NCBI RefSeq assembly: GCF_021155775.2
Contig: NC_060235.2
Coordinates: forward strand, 24,313,598 to 24,377,597
DNA from: Neodiprion pinetum
Taxonomy: Eukaryota; Arthropoda; Insecta; Hymenoptera; Diprionidae
DNA: 64,000 nt
Direction: 5' to 3'
This document shows positions 9,081 through 20,695 of this stretch, one piece after another (within the stretch, counting starts at the first letter, position 1; each line of letters starts with the position of its first letter). Under the pieces are notes generated by a model. That model did no database searches. It was not told where the DNA came from and saw nothing but the letters and a program-made list of their open reading frames with translations. The translations under genes and the position numbers were made by a program.

Positions 9081-12000
9081 CGAATATTGGACAACAATTG
9101 GATGTTGCAGAGAAAGTGAATAATGAAGGCCTAAAAAATGAAAATAGCTCGAGTCATAGACAAAGTATTTTGCGTCATTTATAGAAATATGTTGACCCAA
9201 GTCATCAGGGATTTTCAAAAACGTTGCACAACCTGTTCGACGCTCGATGGTAAATTATTTCCTTGAAAAACATTACCTAGGAGGTTTTGATTTGTTTAAT
9301 AAGAACTCGAACATATGAATATCAGGGTGCGAGAAATTAATAGAAAAATGCAAAAGGATAACTATGAGAAAAATCAGGAGAAATGTTGAAAATTACTAAC
9401 AGGATGGTGTAATATCCAAGACTCGTACTTTCTCCCTTGCATTGTAGTCACGTAAAATATTACTGTGTTTACCTGTCGGAATGCTACTTGGTGAATGTAT
9501 AACCTATACCGTCGACTCTTTACCGAACCTTATTTTTCTAAACTTTACTAAACTTTGCTTATTACTGAACTGATATCAAAAAAACTTTACTTTACCAAAT
9601 TTTGTTATACTCAACCGGAATACTAAATATTATTTTACCAAACCACTTTACTAAAAATCTTATCTACGCTTTAACTAATATTTTTTAAATATTGTATCAA
9701 TTTACATCTCACTTTCAGGATATAAATATGACGACTGAAATAATAATTAATAAAAAAACAAAGAAAACCACGTATCAGTCAACACCACGAGTGTTCGATG
9801 CGTGGACTGAAGATTTAAACACCATTTCATACGTAGCATTCTTATATCCTTCGGAATCTCGACAGTTTTGAACTGACCGCTTGCTGTGACGTCAACCGGC
9901 GGAACTTTTCCGCTGTGCTGTAGTTATACCTAACTCCTTACACTATGGGTAAATGTACAATAACTTTAGGTACTCCACTTTCTGGCCCGCAGCTTCGAAC
10001 TACATTGAAGACGTCCTCAAACATGACCCGAGTCCTCTTTTCCTTGCCCACTCTGTGGGCAGTGGACGAAACGTGAACGTGCATATCTGCCATTTAACCA
10101 CAAATTGTAGGCAACGGTATCTATATAATTTAACCCTCCACCGGAAACCTGGGTCTTACAGGGCCAGTTGAGGTTCACCACCAGTTACGGTGCTGCCAAA
10201 AATCTAAGAAAATTCAAGTGTATTTTCGAAGATCAAGAATTCTGTTATATAGGTCCGATTTTCGCTTTGGTGGTTTTTTTTTTTCACGAGTCGGAGTTAC
10301 AGTAAAAATATGAAAGAAACGTTGGCGGGCTTTAAAATCCATGAGTTTTTAATACGCAATTTCTAATAACGGAACCAGTGGTTTGATATAATTCAGTCTT
10401 TACTTGAAGAAAAATATACTTCGGTGGCGTTAGCTTCAGAATGTTGAATTATTTCAGCATTTACAAATCGACAATTTCACTGATAAGGATATCGGGTCGT
10501 TTAAAAAAAAAAAAAGACTGCGGAAATAGTATTCTGACTATTAGAAGTGCGGAAAGTAGACGATTTTCGATCGGGCTTTGCATTAAAAATTTTACTTTTT
10601 CGTAGGTCACAGTATACTGTTAATATACTGTGGCCAAAATTAAAGCTGACCATACCTGATTGCGAATTTAGAGATGTAGATAGTAGATTTACGTTTAGTA
10701 GAATGAATAAAGATAATAGCAATGTAAGCAATGCAAGCGAACTTACCTCTGATCGATGCAGATGACATCGAGCTGTGTGAGTGTATGTTTAGCAGTGTAT
10801 GTGAAGATTCGAAATTAATTGTGATAATTGTCTGTTGTAAAAGATTATTTATAGAAAGGCTAGAACATCCTACTTATAATTGCAAGTTTGACCCAAAACG
10901 CTTCGTTCGTTAGACACAAGAAATTACATGTCACCGCGTTACGTAATTAATTGTAACAAGAAAGTACAACGATTGAGATTAAATACGGTTCTATTCCAAA
11001 ATATGATGATTTTCATGTAAAAACGATGACGCAAAACTGTTTATTTCCGAATTTTCAAATTGTTCTGTTCATTTCGAGTCTCCGATTCTTACTATTCGTT
11101 TCGATTCTTTGTTTATTACTATGCACTTTGACCCTTGACTATTACTCCTCATTTCGAATCTTTGATTATTGTTGCTCAAGTCACTGATTCCGACTCTACT
11201 GATTCTTGATTTTATTCATCAATGAGATCACAAAGAATGGAAACTCTCACTTCTTCGCGAGTCACTTGTTTCTAATAATACAAATTTCTAAACATATTTG
11301 TTGTGATAAACACCAAGGTTCACGAGTTAAAAAAAACGGTTTGTAAACCCCCAGATAACGGAAGCGACTGCTTTGATAACAGTAAGCCCTTTTACTAATC
11401 GCGCCTTCACACTCAACCCATTCCATAAACTATATATGTAGTCTCAAGACAAGGGCACGCTAGCCCCGCTCGTAGGATTTGGTGTTTCGCACTAAGGCTG
11501 CGGATTTGTCGAGAATTCGGCAATAATACGACGGAAGACTTCCTTGTATTTTGAGATCTTGGTAAAATTTTTTTTAAATACGTATCACTGAATGATAAAC
11601 ATGCAAGAAACGATAGTATTCGAAATTTTTAGGGTCGGTGTGAGCATAAATTCATTATTCTGTAGAGGCTATTCTAGCAAAAAAATTAAAAAATTACGAA
11701 TGAAAAATGTAAATATGACAAAAAAAAATATATATATATATATGTATACACATTATTTTATCAGTTTTCAATATTGGTTATTCAGTCCTACGAAGTAGGA
11801 TATAGCGATTTTTTTGGACACAGATTAGTCCTCGGGTTGTTGAAAATGACAAAGGTTCTAACGGTGATACGAAAATTGAAGGCAGCTTTGCTCGATGAAG
11901 AATGAACGAGGCGAAATGAAACGGTCAGACAATCGATAAGAAAAAAATGTCTAGACTTTCATTCGACGCTTTGCGACGAGCTACAATGAAACAATTTTAC

Positions 12001-13189
12001 TTATATGGAAAATATTTATACATGCAAGTTTTAAGCTATCCAGGCAAGGAAATGAGAAATGATGAAACGATTGCATACAATCAAAAATATGACATCGTTC
12101 AAATTTGTTTAAACGGCATTCTTGGGTTGAATTTTAGAAATTTTTCTTTATCAAATTTTTTTGATAAAGTGGTAATTTTAGCGAAATCCGGTCATTGTCA
12201 GAACTTGATCATCGTCGATTTTGACTCAACTTTTCGCTAAAGCTTCCGTCACCTGCAGGTTTTGTTCTCGAGGTATGAATTTGTGACGGAAATCGCCTGA
12301 AAATGAGTAATTCTTATTTTTCTCAAAAAAACCATGGTGTAGTAATAAACAAAGAAAAAAAAATCCGTGTTATGTTCGAAAAGATCTGTTACCAAAGGAG
12401 TTAATCCTCCAGCTAGAATTCAGCTTTTATTCACAGCGAAATTGAAAATTATTGCGAAGAAATACGTTGCTTTGAGTAGCCGGAAGGTCTTCGAAATTTC
12501 AAATATTAATGCTATTTTACGATACACTGTCAAATATACAAAAAAATACGGTAAATTTTTAAAATTTTTCGGGAAAAAAAAACATAAGAATTTCTCAATC
12601 CCTTCATTTTTGCGTATCGCATGCGGTTGGAACAAAGTTGGGAGGATTTGCAAGTCATTGGAAAGAAATTTTAAGTGGTCCATAAAATATTTATTGTCAT
12701 ATTGAACGACTTGTTTATTCTTCTTTACGTGTCGAAATTCCATCCTCTGGCACAAGGCACGTATTGTACACAAGTGAAAACTTAACTCGGATACTCAAAC
12801 TTTTACATTTAATTACCGTAGAAGATAGTTGTTTAAACTTGTGAAATGATAGCGTTCTTGGTACAGTGTCGAAGATAACCTTGTCTTAATTGCATCGTGG
12901 GCAATATACGACTCGTTTTTGGATCAGAAAATTCTTCGTTACCGTTGAAACGGAAACGTTTTTTTGCTTTAAGAAGTTCTTTGTGAACCTGCGGAAAGAA
13001 GAGTGACGTTGGCCAAAATGTAATAAAAGAACCCCGCTACACTGTACAAGCATTAGAGACGTTACCTCGATTTTTCAACCTACGAAGGACACGCAATACG
13101 CGTAATATAATACATGTATGCATATCAGCCCAGTCACTATGCCCAAATAATCGACCGGAAATAACATTAATTACGCCGTCGCTTTTTCT
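9081..13189. other. Non-coding stretch
   Basis: AT-rich, with no recognised gene. At 9520-9660 there is a run of loosely repeated AAACTTTACT/TTTACCAAA phrases. At 9950-10170 a plus-strand frame with TYIEDV/SPLFLAHS-like wording may be a transposon scrap. The minisatellite at 11060-11215 is listed separately. A poly-A plus (TA)n run lies at 11720-11747. The open frames at 11947-12773 are AT-rich on both strands and not convincing. Confidence 0.35.
11060..11215 (+). repeat. Degenerate ~27-bp minisatellite
   Basis: Four to five copies of a unit built on CATTTCGAATCTTTGATTAT follow each other, starting near 11061, 11098, 11125, 11150 and 11177. Later copies diverge (GCACTTTGACCCTTG, TCACTGATTCCGACTC). 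No coding content. Confidence 0.6.
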
Positions 13190-14490
13190 TTGTAAATACT
13201 AAATGGCGACCAAGTCCGGCTGTTGCTTATTGTCCGCCATTTTCAATTTTAACGAAAAATCTCGAAGACCGACGTTGTAGGAAATTTAATTTTCTATAAC
13301 TTTGGTCTGTACATTCTTTTTCGATGATTGACAGTTTTCGAATTAAACTTGAAAAAGGTGGCGAAGTAAAACTGTTGCGTTATGAAGTTTATTTTTAACT
13401 TTAGGGCATAAATAAACATAAAAAAAAAACTTGCAAGGAACTAAATTTTCTACAATTTTCATTTTTGCCTTTTTTTTTCCTACAGTCGATATTTAAGGTC
13501 GTACTCCAACGGCAAAGAAAAGGAGAACCATCAAAATATTTTTTCGCGAACCATTAGAGAACTGAATGCTTCTGTGGAATGAAATTCAAATTGTTTTCAT
13601 TGTTAAAGTCCTTTTCCATATCACCACAGGGGTAGAGTTTCAGGCGCGTCGTTTTTTTTTTGTATTCACGTAGTATCCCCAGTAAGCCTAATCCACGTAT
13701 CATTACTTGCCAGTTTATTTCGTTTTCCGACGTTCTCTTCCTTATAAGATTTTGAAATGGGAACTCCGTTTTTATCTTGCCAGTGTGAAGGATCCGAGCG
13801 ATGTATTTTCATTTATTTTCATTCTTTTTCTTATAATGAAAGAAAAAAACGGCGTTCCCATTTCAAAATCTTATGTGGAAGGGAACGTCGGAAATCGAAA
13901 TAAACTTGCTAGTAATGATACGTGGATTAAGCTTACCGGGGATATCGCGTCAAAGAAAAAGAAAATAAATAAAAACGCACCTGAAACTCTACCCCTGTGG
14001 TGACGTGGAAAAGAGTTTTTTCAATGGAAATAATTTGAATTTCATTTCGCAGCGGTTTTCAGTTGTCGAATGGTTCGCAAGAAAATACTTTGACGTTTCT
14101 CTTTTCCTTTGCCATTGGCGTACGACCTTAAGTATCGACTGTAAGGAAAAAAAGGTAAGGCTCAAAACAGTAGAAAATTTGATTCTCTAGAAATTTATTT
14201 ATGTTCATTTATGCCCCAAAGTTAAAAAATAAACGAGATAATGCAATAGTTTTACTTGGCCGCTTTTTTGACATTTAATTCTAAAACTATCAATCTTAGA
14301 AAAAAAAAATGCAACAACCAAAGTTGTAGAAAATTGAATTTTCTACAAGTTGGGTCTTTGAAATTTTTCGTTAAAATTCTAAATGGCTGAGTTAATCAAG
14401 AAAAAGAATCATTCTTCGTATGATTCAAAATGGTGGACACAAGCAGCAACAGGATTTGGTCACCATTTTGAATTTACATCGCCAGCCGTG
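13190..14490. mobile_element. Fold-back element: ~600-bp imperfect inverted repeat
   Basis: The left arm (about 13190-13774) pairs with the right arm (about 13844-14490) around a ~70-bp loop. Matching phrases appear in mirror order. AAATGGCGACCAAGTCC at 13201 pairs with the complement of GGATTTGGTCACCATTT near 14450. TTTTTAACTTTAGGGCATAAA pairs with the complement at 14200-14230. CCACAGGGGTAGAGTTTCAGG at 13625 pairs with CCTGAAACTCTACCCCTGTGG at 13980. GATTTTGAAATGGGAAC pairs with GTTCCCATTTCAAAATC at 13853. The pairing is continuous but imperfect. Open frames crossing the loop are by-products. No clear target duplication is seen. Confidence 0.85.
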
Positions 14491-17279
14491 AAACTATTAT
14501 AACAAGAAAAGGAGACTGTGGAATTACTGCAAGGATAAAAGTACAGAGTCACTGGGATATATGCACTATACAGAGCCGTATACAAACATAACGTTATCCG
14601 ATTTGTTCCTTTTTTATTTGTTCATCCTCGAACAAGTGAATATAAACAATAATAATAATAGACACAGATATCGTACATTCAACTACATAAATACACAAAT
14701 ACTATAAATGGTAGATTTATTATTTAAATATGGATGGAATAACGGTGCGGTTTTGCGACAAAACGATTGCATATCTCACTACATAATATCGTGATTTGAC
14801 TAGAAAAAAACAAGAACAACGTCTGTCGGCACTCTCGTTCGCATAAGAATATGTTCGTCTTGTTACGTACTTGTAATAATAACTGCAAGTAATGTTAATA
14901 CGTAACGATAACTCTTTGAATTGTAATTGAACCGTGATGAACGATACTTATTACGCATTCGTAAACAAAATTAAAATATCCGTCTTCCGCGGTTATTCCA
15001 TGGAATCAACAAATCGGAAATTTCAACGTGAAAAAAAAAAAAAAAATTGACGAAAATCTACAACTGTTTTACAGGCTATTTGAAATCTATTTGCCGTTAT
15101 TAAACAACCTTTTCAACTTACTCTCGTGTGCGCAGGGCATCTAAAAGTAAAGAATTCGAAGTAATACTCGCATGTTATTTTTTTATTGAATTTTCACAAC
15201 CTCCTATATCTTCTGTGTGCCTGACAATGTGCCGCGAAAGAGCAAAAGATTGAGATAATTTTTAAACCAATCCAAGTTAAAATAACACACTTTTTTATAC
15301 AATGATTGAAATAGAATTAAATTCGAGAAATTGAATATGTTTTTTCTTGCGAATGAAAGCTTGATTTCTAATTCTAATAGACTTCTTCAGCGGTGGATCT
15401 GTTCAACTAGTACTTGGGAATTTTGCATGTACTGATACGGGAAACCATGGTTTTTTTAGAAAAAAACAAAAAAAAAATTTAATTACCGATTTCGAGACGT
15501 TATTCGTCCAAAGACAATGTCTCAAGAACGGGGTCCCCGTACATTCTGATACTTCGGCGTTCAGTTTCTATAGATACGGTAAGCTCGAGCAAAAAGTTTC
15601 GTCAAAATCGATGGTAGTCTGCAAGTTCCACGAGTGGCCGGATTTCGTTGGAGTTACCCATAAGCAACGGTATCTTATTCACGTTATTCCTCAATATTTG
15701 CCTTTGAAGAGCTAATTGAAATGCATAATAAAGCAATTCGAATACGGCGAATAAACAAATAATTTGGCAACCCGATTGCAAGCCTGCAAAATTTTATCTC
15801 CGTTTTATAAACTCACGATAAATAATATTTTTAAATATATAAGGTAGAAAACCTTTCCAAATCTTTCGAATTACTCATTTTAAAACCGCCAACAAAAGTC
15901 AAATTCGTTGTGTTCTATATGTAACAGATTACGCGAACTTGTTATGGCACTGTACAGTTCAATAAACGATCTGAAAGTATTTAAAAAGGAACAATGATAA
16001 AGTCAGAAAGAAAAAATCAGTAAAAAGGAAACAAAAGTGATTTGTAAAACTTTGTTAATAATCCATAAACTTTTATTTACATTTTATCATTACCTTTTAT
16101 AAATCTTAAAAATGTCGTCTAGTGCGGAATGTTCCAAAGTGAGGCTACAAGGGTTAACTTGAACAAGTATAGCCTCGCGAAAATGGTTTCAGTACGACAC
16201 AAAAGGTTCCTATAATTGGTTTCCAAGCTTATTAAAACGGAAACTTTCCACGCATCATTCAGTTCCGCAAATTTTGCAAGGCTTGAGCTAACGGGCTACT
16301 TGAAGCACTTTATTGACTGCAGAATACCTACAATGTGAATTTGTAATGCCTTGGTTAGTTGGTAACGTGTGAACTACCGACCGAGCTGTTGTCCTCCGCT
16401 AATTAGCAGAGTAAAGGACGTAGCTACGAGTAATTGATGAGACAATGAGGAGAGAAAATTACATTGTGACAATCCCGATGTCAATAGCCAAAGTTTACGG
16501 GTATAAGTCTAATAAAGCGTAAATCGAAGACGAATCGATTTTTAATGTACAATCGATTGTGATATACCTGAGAGAATGCCGCCGAAATGTTATCGCGCTC
16601 TTTATATCAATTAAAAACAACCATCGATTCCGAAAGTTAACCCAATTGCCGATTATTGCTAGCTTGAATTGGGTGGAGTAATAAATTGAAAAATGAAGTA
16701 TCGTTATCGTGTTCCAATGGTACTGAAAATTTCTCGGACAACAATCGCAATGCCGGCTTTCAACATTTCAACTCTGACGAAAAAACGGATCGGTTTTGGA
16801 CCACGCTCGAGAAATCGAATAACAAGACTTACCGCAAATCGTCGGGCGAATCGTGACATAACAGGGATAACCAAGTTTCAACGATATATCGATGCACGAA
16901 CCGATTCATTTTCTTTATCTCCCACAAGAATCTAACAATGAATCAACTTACCCCCAGCGGTGAAAACAACGACGAGGAACAGGAGTCGTCGAAAATTCCT
17001 ACCGCTATTACTTTTCACCACACTTAACGGTAACATCGCGAATGACTTGTGCGAAAACATCAATACATATGTATTCAAATGTATGATATTAGGTAAAACA
17101 CATTATCACAGAAAAAAAATTCAATCAATCGAAGCCGCGGCCCGGACAAAATCCTCGCTGGACAATAAACGTGATTAATCTACACCGGAAAACTTTCAAA
17201 TAACGGGGGTTTTTTCACCCTTTATGGGGTACAAAAGAAATCCAGCGTACGCAGACACAGCCTCGCCTCTATTTCTCTG
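14491..17279. other. Non-coding stretch
   Basis: AT-rich sequence without recognised coding content. Poly-A runs occur at 15030-15046. At 16690-16935 an Arg/Thr-rich plus frame starts with an ATG but shows no family motif. From about 17100 the base composition shifts toward GC on approach to the promoter-like island. Confidence 0.35.
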
Positions 17280-17367
17280 ACTTGCAACTGACGAGGATGC
17301 TGCATGAGGAGCTTGCGCCGGACGCGCGCCCGCGCAGATAAACCCTCAGAGCTATATACCTAGGGAC

Positions 17368-17420
<53 letters not shown>
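17280..17420 (-). promoter_or_regulatory. Orphan GAGA-rich, CpG-rich promoter-like island
   Basis: Read on the minus strand: a 50-bp GA repeat (17420-17371), a TATATAG (17358-17352), a very CpG-rich block (GCGCGGGCGCGCG near 17330) and a TCAGTT initiator matching the arthropod consensus at 17291-17286. GAGA tracts with TCAGT initiators are typical of paused insect promoters. The TATA-like motif is 69 bases from the initiator, too far to pair with it. No coding exon could be linked downstream. A plus-strand use (CT-rich 5' UTR) is also possible. Confidence 0.35.
17371..17420 (+). repeat. (CT)25 microsatellite
   Basis: A perfect CT dinucleotide run of 50 bases. It produces an artefactual Arg-Glu repeat frame on the minus strand. 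Confidence 0.98.
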
Positions 17421-17423
<3 letters not shown>

Positions 17424-18087
17424 CGAAAATCCTTTTCCATCCCTCGTCCCTGCCACCCCGACTCATCCCCCTCAATTCCCGCGACCCCGTTACACTTTTC
17501 TCTCCCCACTTTGCCCTCACATCTTTTCAGCGGCTGTATCTCAAACACTAAAGAGTTTCTTAGGAAATTGAATTGAATTTCCTGAACTGATTGTTCCGTT
17601 AAACGGCAATTTATATGTTAACAGGACGAATTGAGTAGAAGTCATGCATATCTTTACAGAGATTTGTTTTCACCTAAATTTATTCTGAAAGATCAGGGCT
17701 TAGGGTATGTAGATATATGAATAAGAAATTAGGTTAGCAAGTGCGATTAATTTGAGCGAAGAATCAACGGTTGACGCGGAATCAAATTGAAATATCCAGA
17801 AGTTATCCAAAGTTATCTAACCGTACAGAGGGTAAGAAATGATTGAACGGTTTCGTCGTACATTTTCCATTTTCATCACATTTGATGAAAAAAAACAAAA
17901 AAAAACAAATAAAAAAATTCGAAATTTGAATTCTCGATACAGAGTGTTTTTTGGTACACGCGGTGTCATTTTCAATCTTCACCCCCGTTGTCCATGCATC
18001 ATAGAAGTGAACGGTGTGTTTTCATTTTATACAGAGGGCTCTCGCTGTTGAGAAATATGTATATTTCTCACCGCCCGTGTGAGGAAC

Positions 18088-18198
18088 ATTTGATGAAAGT
18101 GGCCACCTACACTCACAATCAGGCAGGAAGCAATCCTCCCGCGGTAGCCCACGACACAAAGTCATTGCGACTGACTAAAGTGGCCACTATCATCAAAT
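18088..18198. repeat. Short inverted repeat, 20-bp arms
   Basis: ATTTGATGAAAGTGGCCACC at 18088-18107 pairs with the complement of the 18179-18198 arm, with two mismatches. The 71-bp centre contains CCTCCCGCGGTAG. Possibly a very small MITE. Confidence 0.6.
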
Positions 18199-19324
18199 AT
18201 TCCCTTGATGTGCTATGAATTACGTTGTTTTCTCGACCTTAAGAATTGGCTCGTTATGAATTTTCGATATCGTATTTAATATTTGAATTGCGACTAACCA
18301 CCTTAAGAATATACGTAAAATCTTTATACGTGTTAACAATCATTCCATCAAATGACAACGAGACTGGTTAAGAAATTTGAATATTCACGCTAATGCGAAT
18401 AAACTTCAATTTGATTCCGTTGTACGTAATATTTTACAGTCACTTTTAAAAAATGCTTCATCGCTATGTTTATTACTGATTTCGTAAAATTTGTTACTTC
18501 AACTCACGAAAATAAATGACTCACTCACATATGATGTATCGAAATCACGGTTGTGTCGTGAGATCGCAGATTTCTCCGTGATTTTTGGGGTTATCATTGA
18601 TTGTCACTACCCCACGTAGCATATTCATGTGGCAATGACGTGACAAATATTCAGATATCGATGCTTTCAGGATCACACCTACATCACGTGTGCTTCACAC
18701 GAACCATCTACATTGTTAAAAATTTCCGACATAAATTTTCCAACATTGTGCGTGATGCGATTGTCATATACCTTTTGGATATTCGAATTTAACTATTGAA
18801 ATTATTGAACATTAATATCGCAGTATTGTGAATTTAGAAAGGTTATAAAACCTTAGGTTCAACACAACATCGCATTCATGACGCGAGTGATCACATACGT
18901 GTCCTGTGTGTGAACAGTGTCTGACCGTATCTTGTAATTTCATAGTTCGTTCCGCATTTAGTCAATAATTCGTCGTATAGTTTCTATGTCAATCTTGATG
19001 TTGAATACAGTGTGTAAGACTTGTCCTTTTTAATTTAACATTGTTTGAGTTTTCTTTGTTGATATAAGAGGTGAACCACAATTAGGCACGCGTCGCGCCA
19101 AACGTTCGCGTGTATTATTCTCACCGAAAACGGCTATCTTAAATTTGGCCAGACTCGTTATCAGTCTTATTTGACGACAAAACGTGCAATCGTGAATTCA
19201 AGCAATGCCAGTAAAAAGTACCATCCATACGGTCAGTGTCATATTTTTTTTCGGCATATTTTTCAAGATGTGTCACACAAGAAAAATTCATCAATTCAAT
19301 TCGATTAGCGATATTTGACAAAAA

Positions 19325-19330
19325 TTTATT
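19325..19330 (-). terminator. Possible poly(A) signal of Orct gene 1
   Basis: The first canonical AATAAA on the minus strand that I can find downstream of the gene 1 stop. It implies a 3' UTR of about 1.37 kb (20695 down to this site). A nearer non-canonical CATAAA around 20402 could be used instead. Weak evidence. Confidence 0.2.
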
Positions 19331-20695
19331 GCATTTATCTAAAAATTTATCATTTCACTATTGTAAAAAATAGTTACAACTTCATCGTATTATACATTAA
19401 ATTACGAATTCAGAATAACAACAAAAGCTATAACAATAGAGATAATAAACATACAGCTAACATCTAATCAGCATTTGTAATAACTAATATAACCACAAAA
19501 AACAGGTTTTTGTTTTCATGCATCCTAGTCTACGAAGACTTATGCAAAATTTCCACAAAAAGTCCTTCAAAATTGAACTCGAGTTTTAATTAAGCAGAAT
19601 AAGCGTCGCGCTGAACAAGCGATATCCAGCATATTCCTTTCCGTTCGCTATTTTCGTAGGTAGAACAAAACGTCATATGCGATAAGTTATGCAATCACTC
19701 GTTCCGTGCCACGCTCGTTCCGCTCCGCACAAATCTACCCTAACATTTAGAATAGACTTTCCAAACGAACACGTGTCCAGTATCTCCTACGTTCCGTAAA
19801 CGAGAACAGTATGCATTTGTTTTGTAAATAAATATTCCTATGACGCATTTTAATTGCCAGTGGAATAAGCACCCTCTACTTGCAATAAATGCAACATTTC
19901 TGTACTGCGAACGACAAATCAACGCCATATGAGAAATAATATAACCATGTCCTTATGACTTATTAACACTCCTAGAACACAAAAATCACAATATGTGACT
20001 CATCACAATCGTCACTCAAATTAAATTATTCAGAATTTGATGTTAGAATCTAATCATCTTCCAGGTTAGATATTGTACAACTTTGTTCGTTAATGTAAGA
20101 ACTCTGTCTTGTACAAGCAATTGGTGAGTAGACTCATATCCATTCACGCATATTTTTAGTTCTACGTACATGCATACATTATACGTATCGGCAACATTCT
20201 TGAAAGTTCCCATACAGATCTAGTTACAGAAATCCTTTTCGTAGAGTAATTTTTTGATGCATTACATTATCCTCCCGCGGAATAATTTTTTCTGGATAGG
20301 TGAAAGTTTTTTTCAAGGTATAAAATACTCGTTGTGGTGTATCGCATTTTCGTACTCAGCTTACTCGAATAAAGATTATTCAACCCAGTCGATCTTATTG
20401 CTTTATGTGCAAGTTCTCGGTTGGCAACGAGCACTCGAAACATGTGACACGAATGCATTAGTAATACTTAAGCAAGTGTAAAAATTAATTGAGCAATTCA
20501 ACGGTTATTACTTTCACACACGTTGTTAAGTTTGCATCTATACATGCTACGAAAAATAAAAATAAAAACGAAACGACCAGAGAAAGTAATACACACATTC
20601 GTCTCTTGAAGCCTAGCTTCAATTCACCGATATGTTGATATTCACAACAATTTGATTAATCCGTTTAGCTTACATGACAAGAGCTAAAAGCTTCG

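Larger units (their letters stand above)
17421..20695. other. Non-coding stretch and likely 3' flank/UTR of Orct gene 1
   Basis: No gene recognised. It contains the inverted pair at 18088-18198. At 18500-18700 there is a block rich in TCACG/CGTGA phrases that looks like repeat sequence. The part nearest 20695 is downstream of the Orct gene 1 stop on the minus strand and is probably 3' UTR over an unknown length. Confidence 0.35.

Noticed and set aside
13707..14190. Plus-strand frames of 98 and 61 codons
   Set aside because: They cross the loop and arms of the fold-back element and reflect inverted-repeat sequence, with no protein motif.
17269..17520. Minus-strand frame encoding an Arg-Glu repeat protein
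   Set aside because: It is only the translation of the (CT)25 microsatellite and its CpG-rich flank; the repeat reads in several frames.
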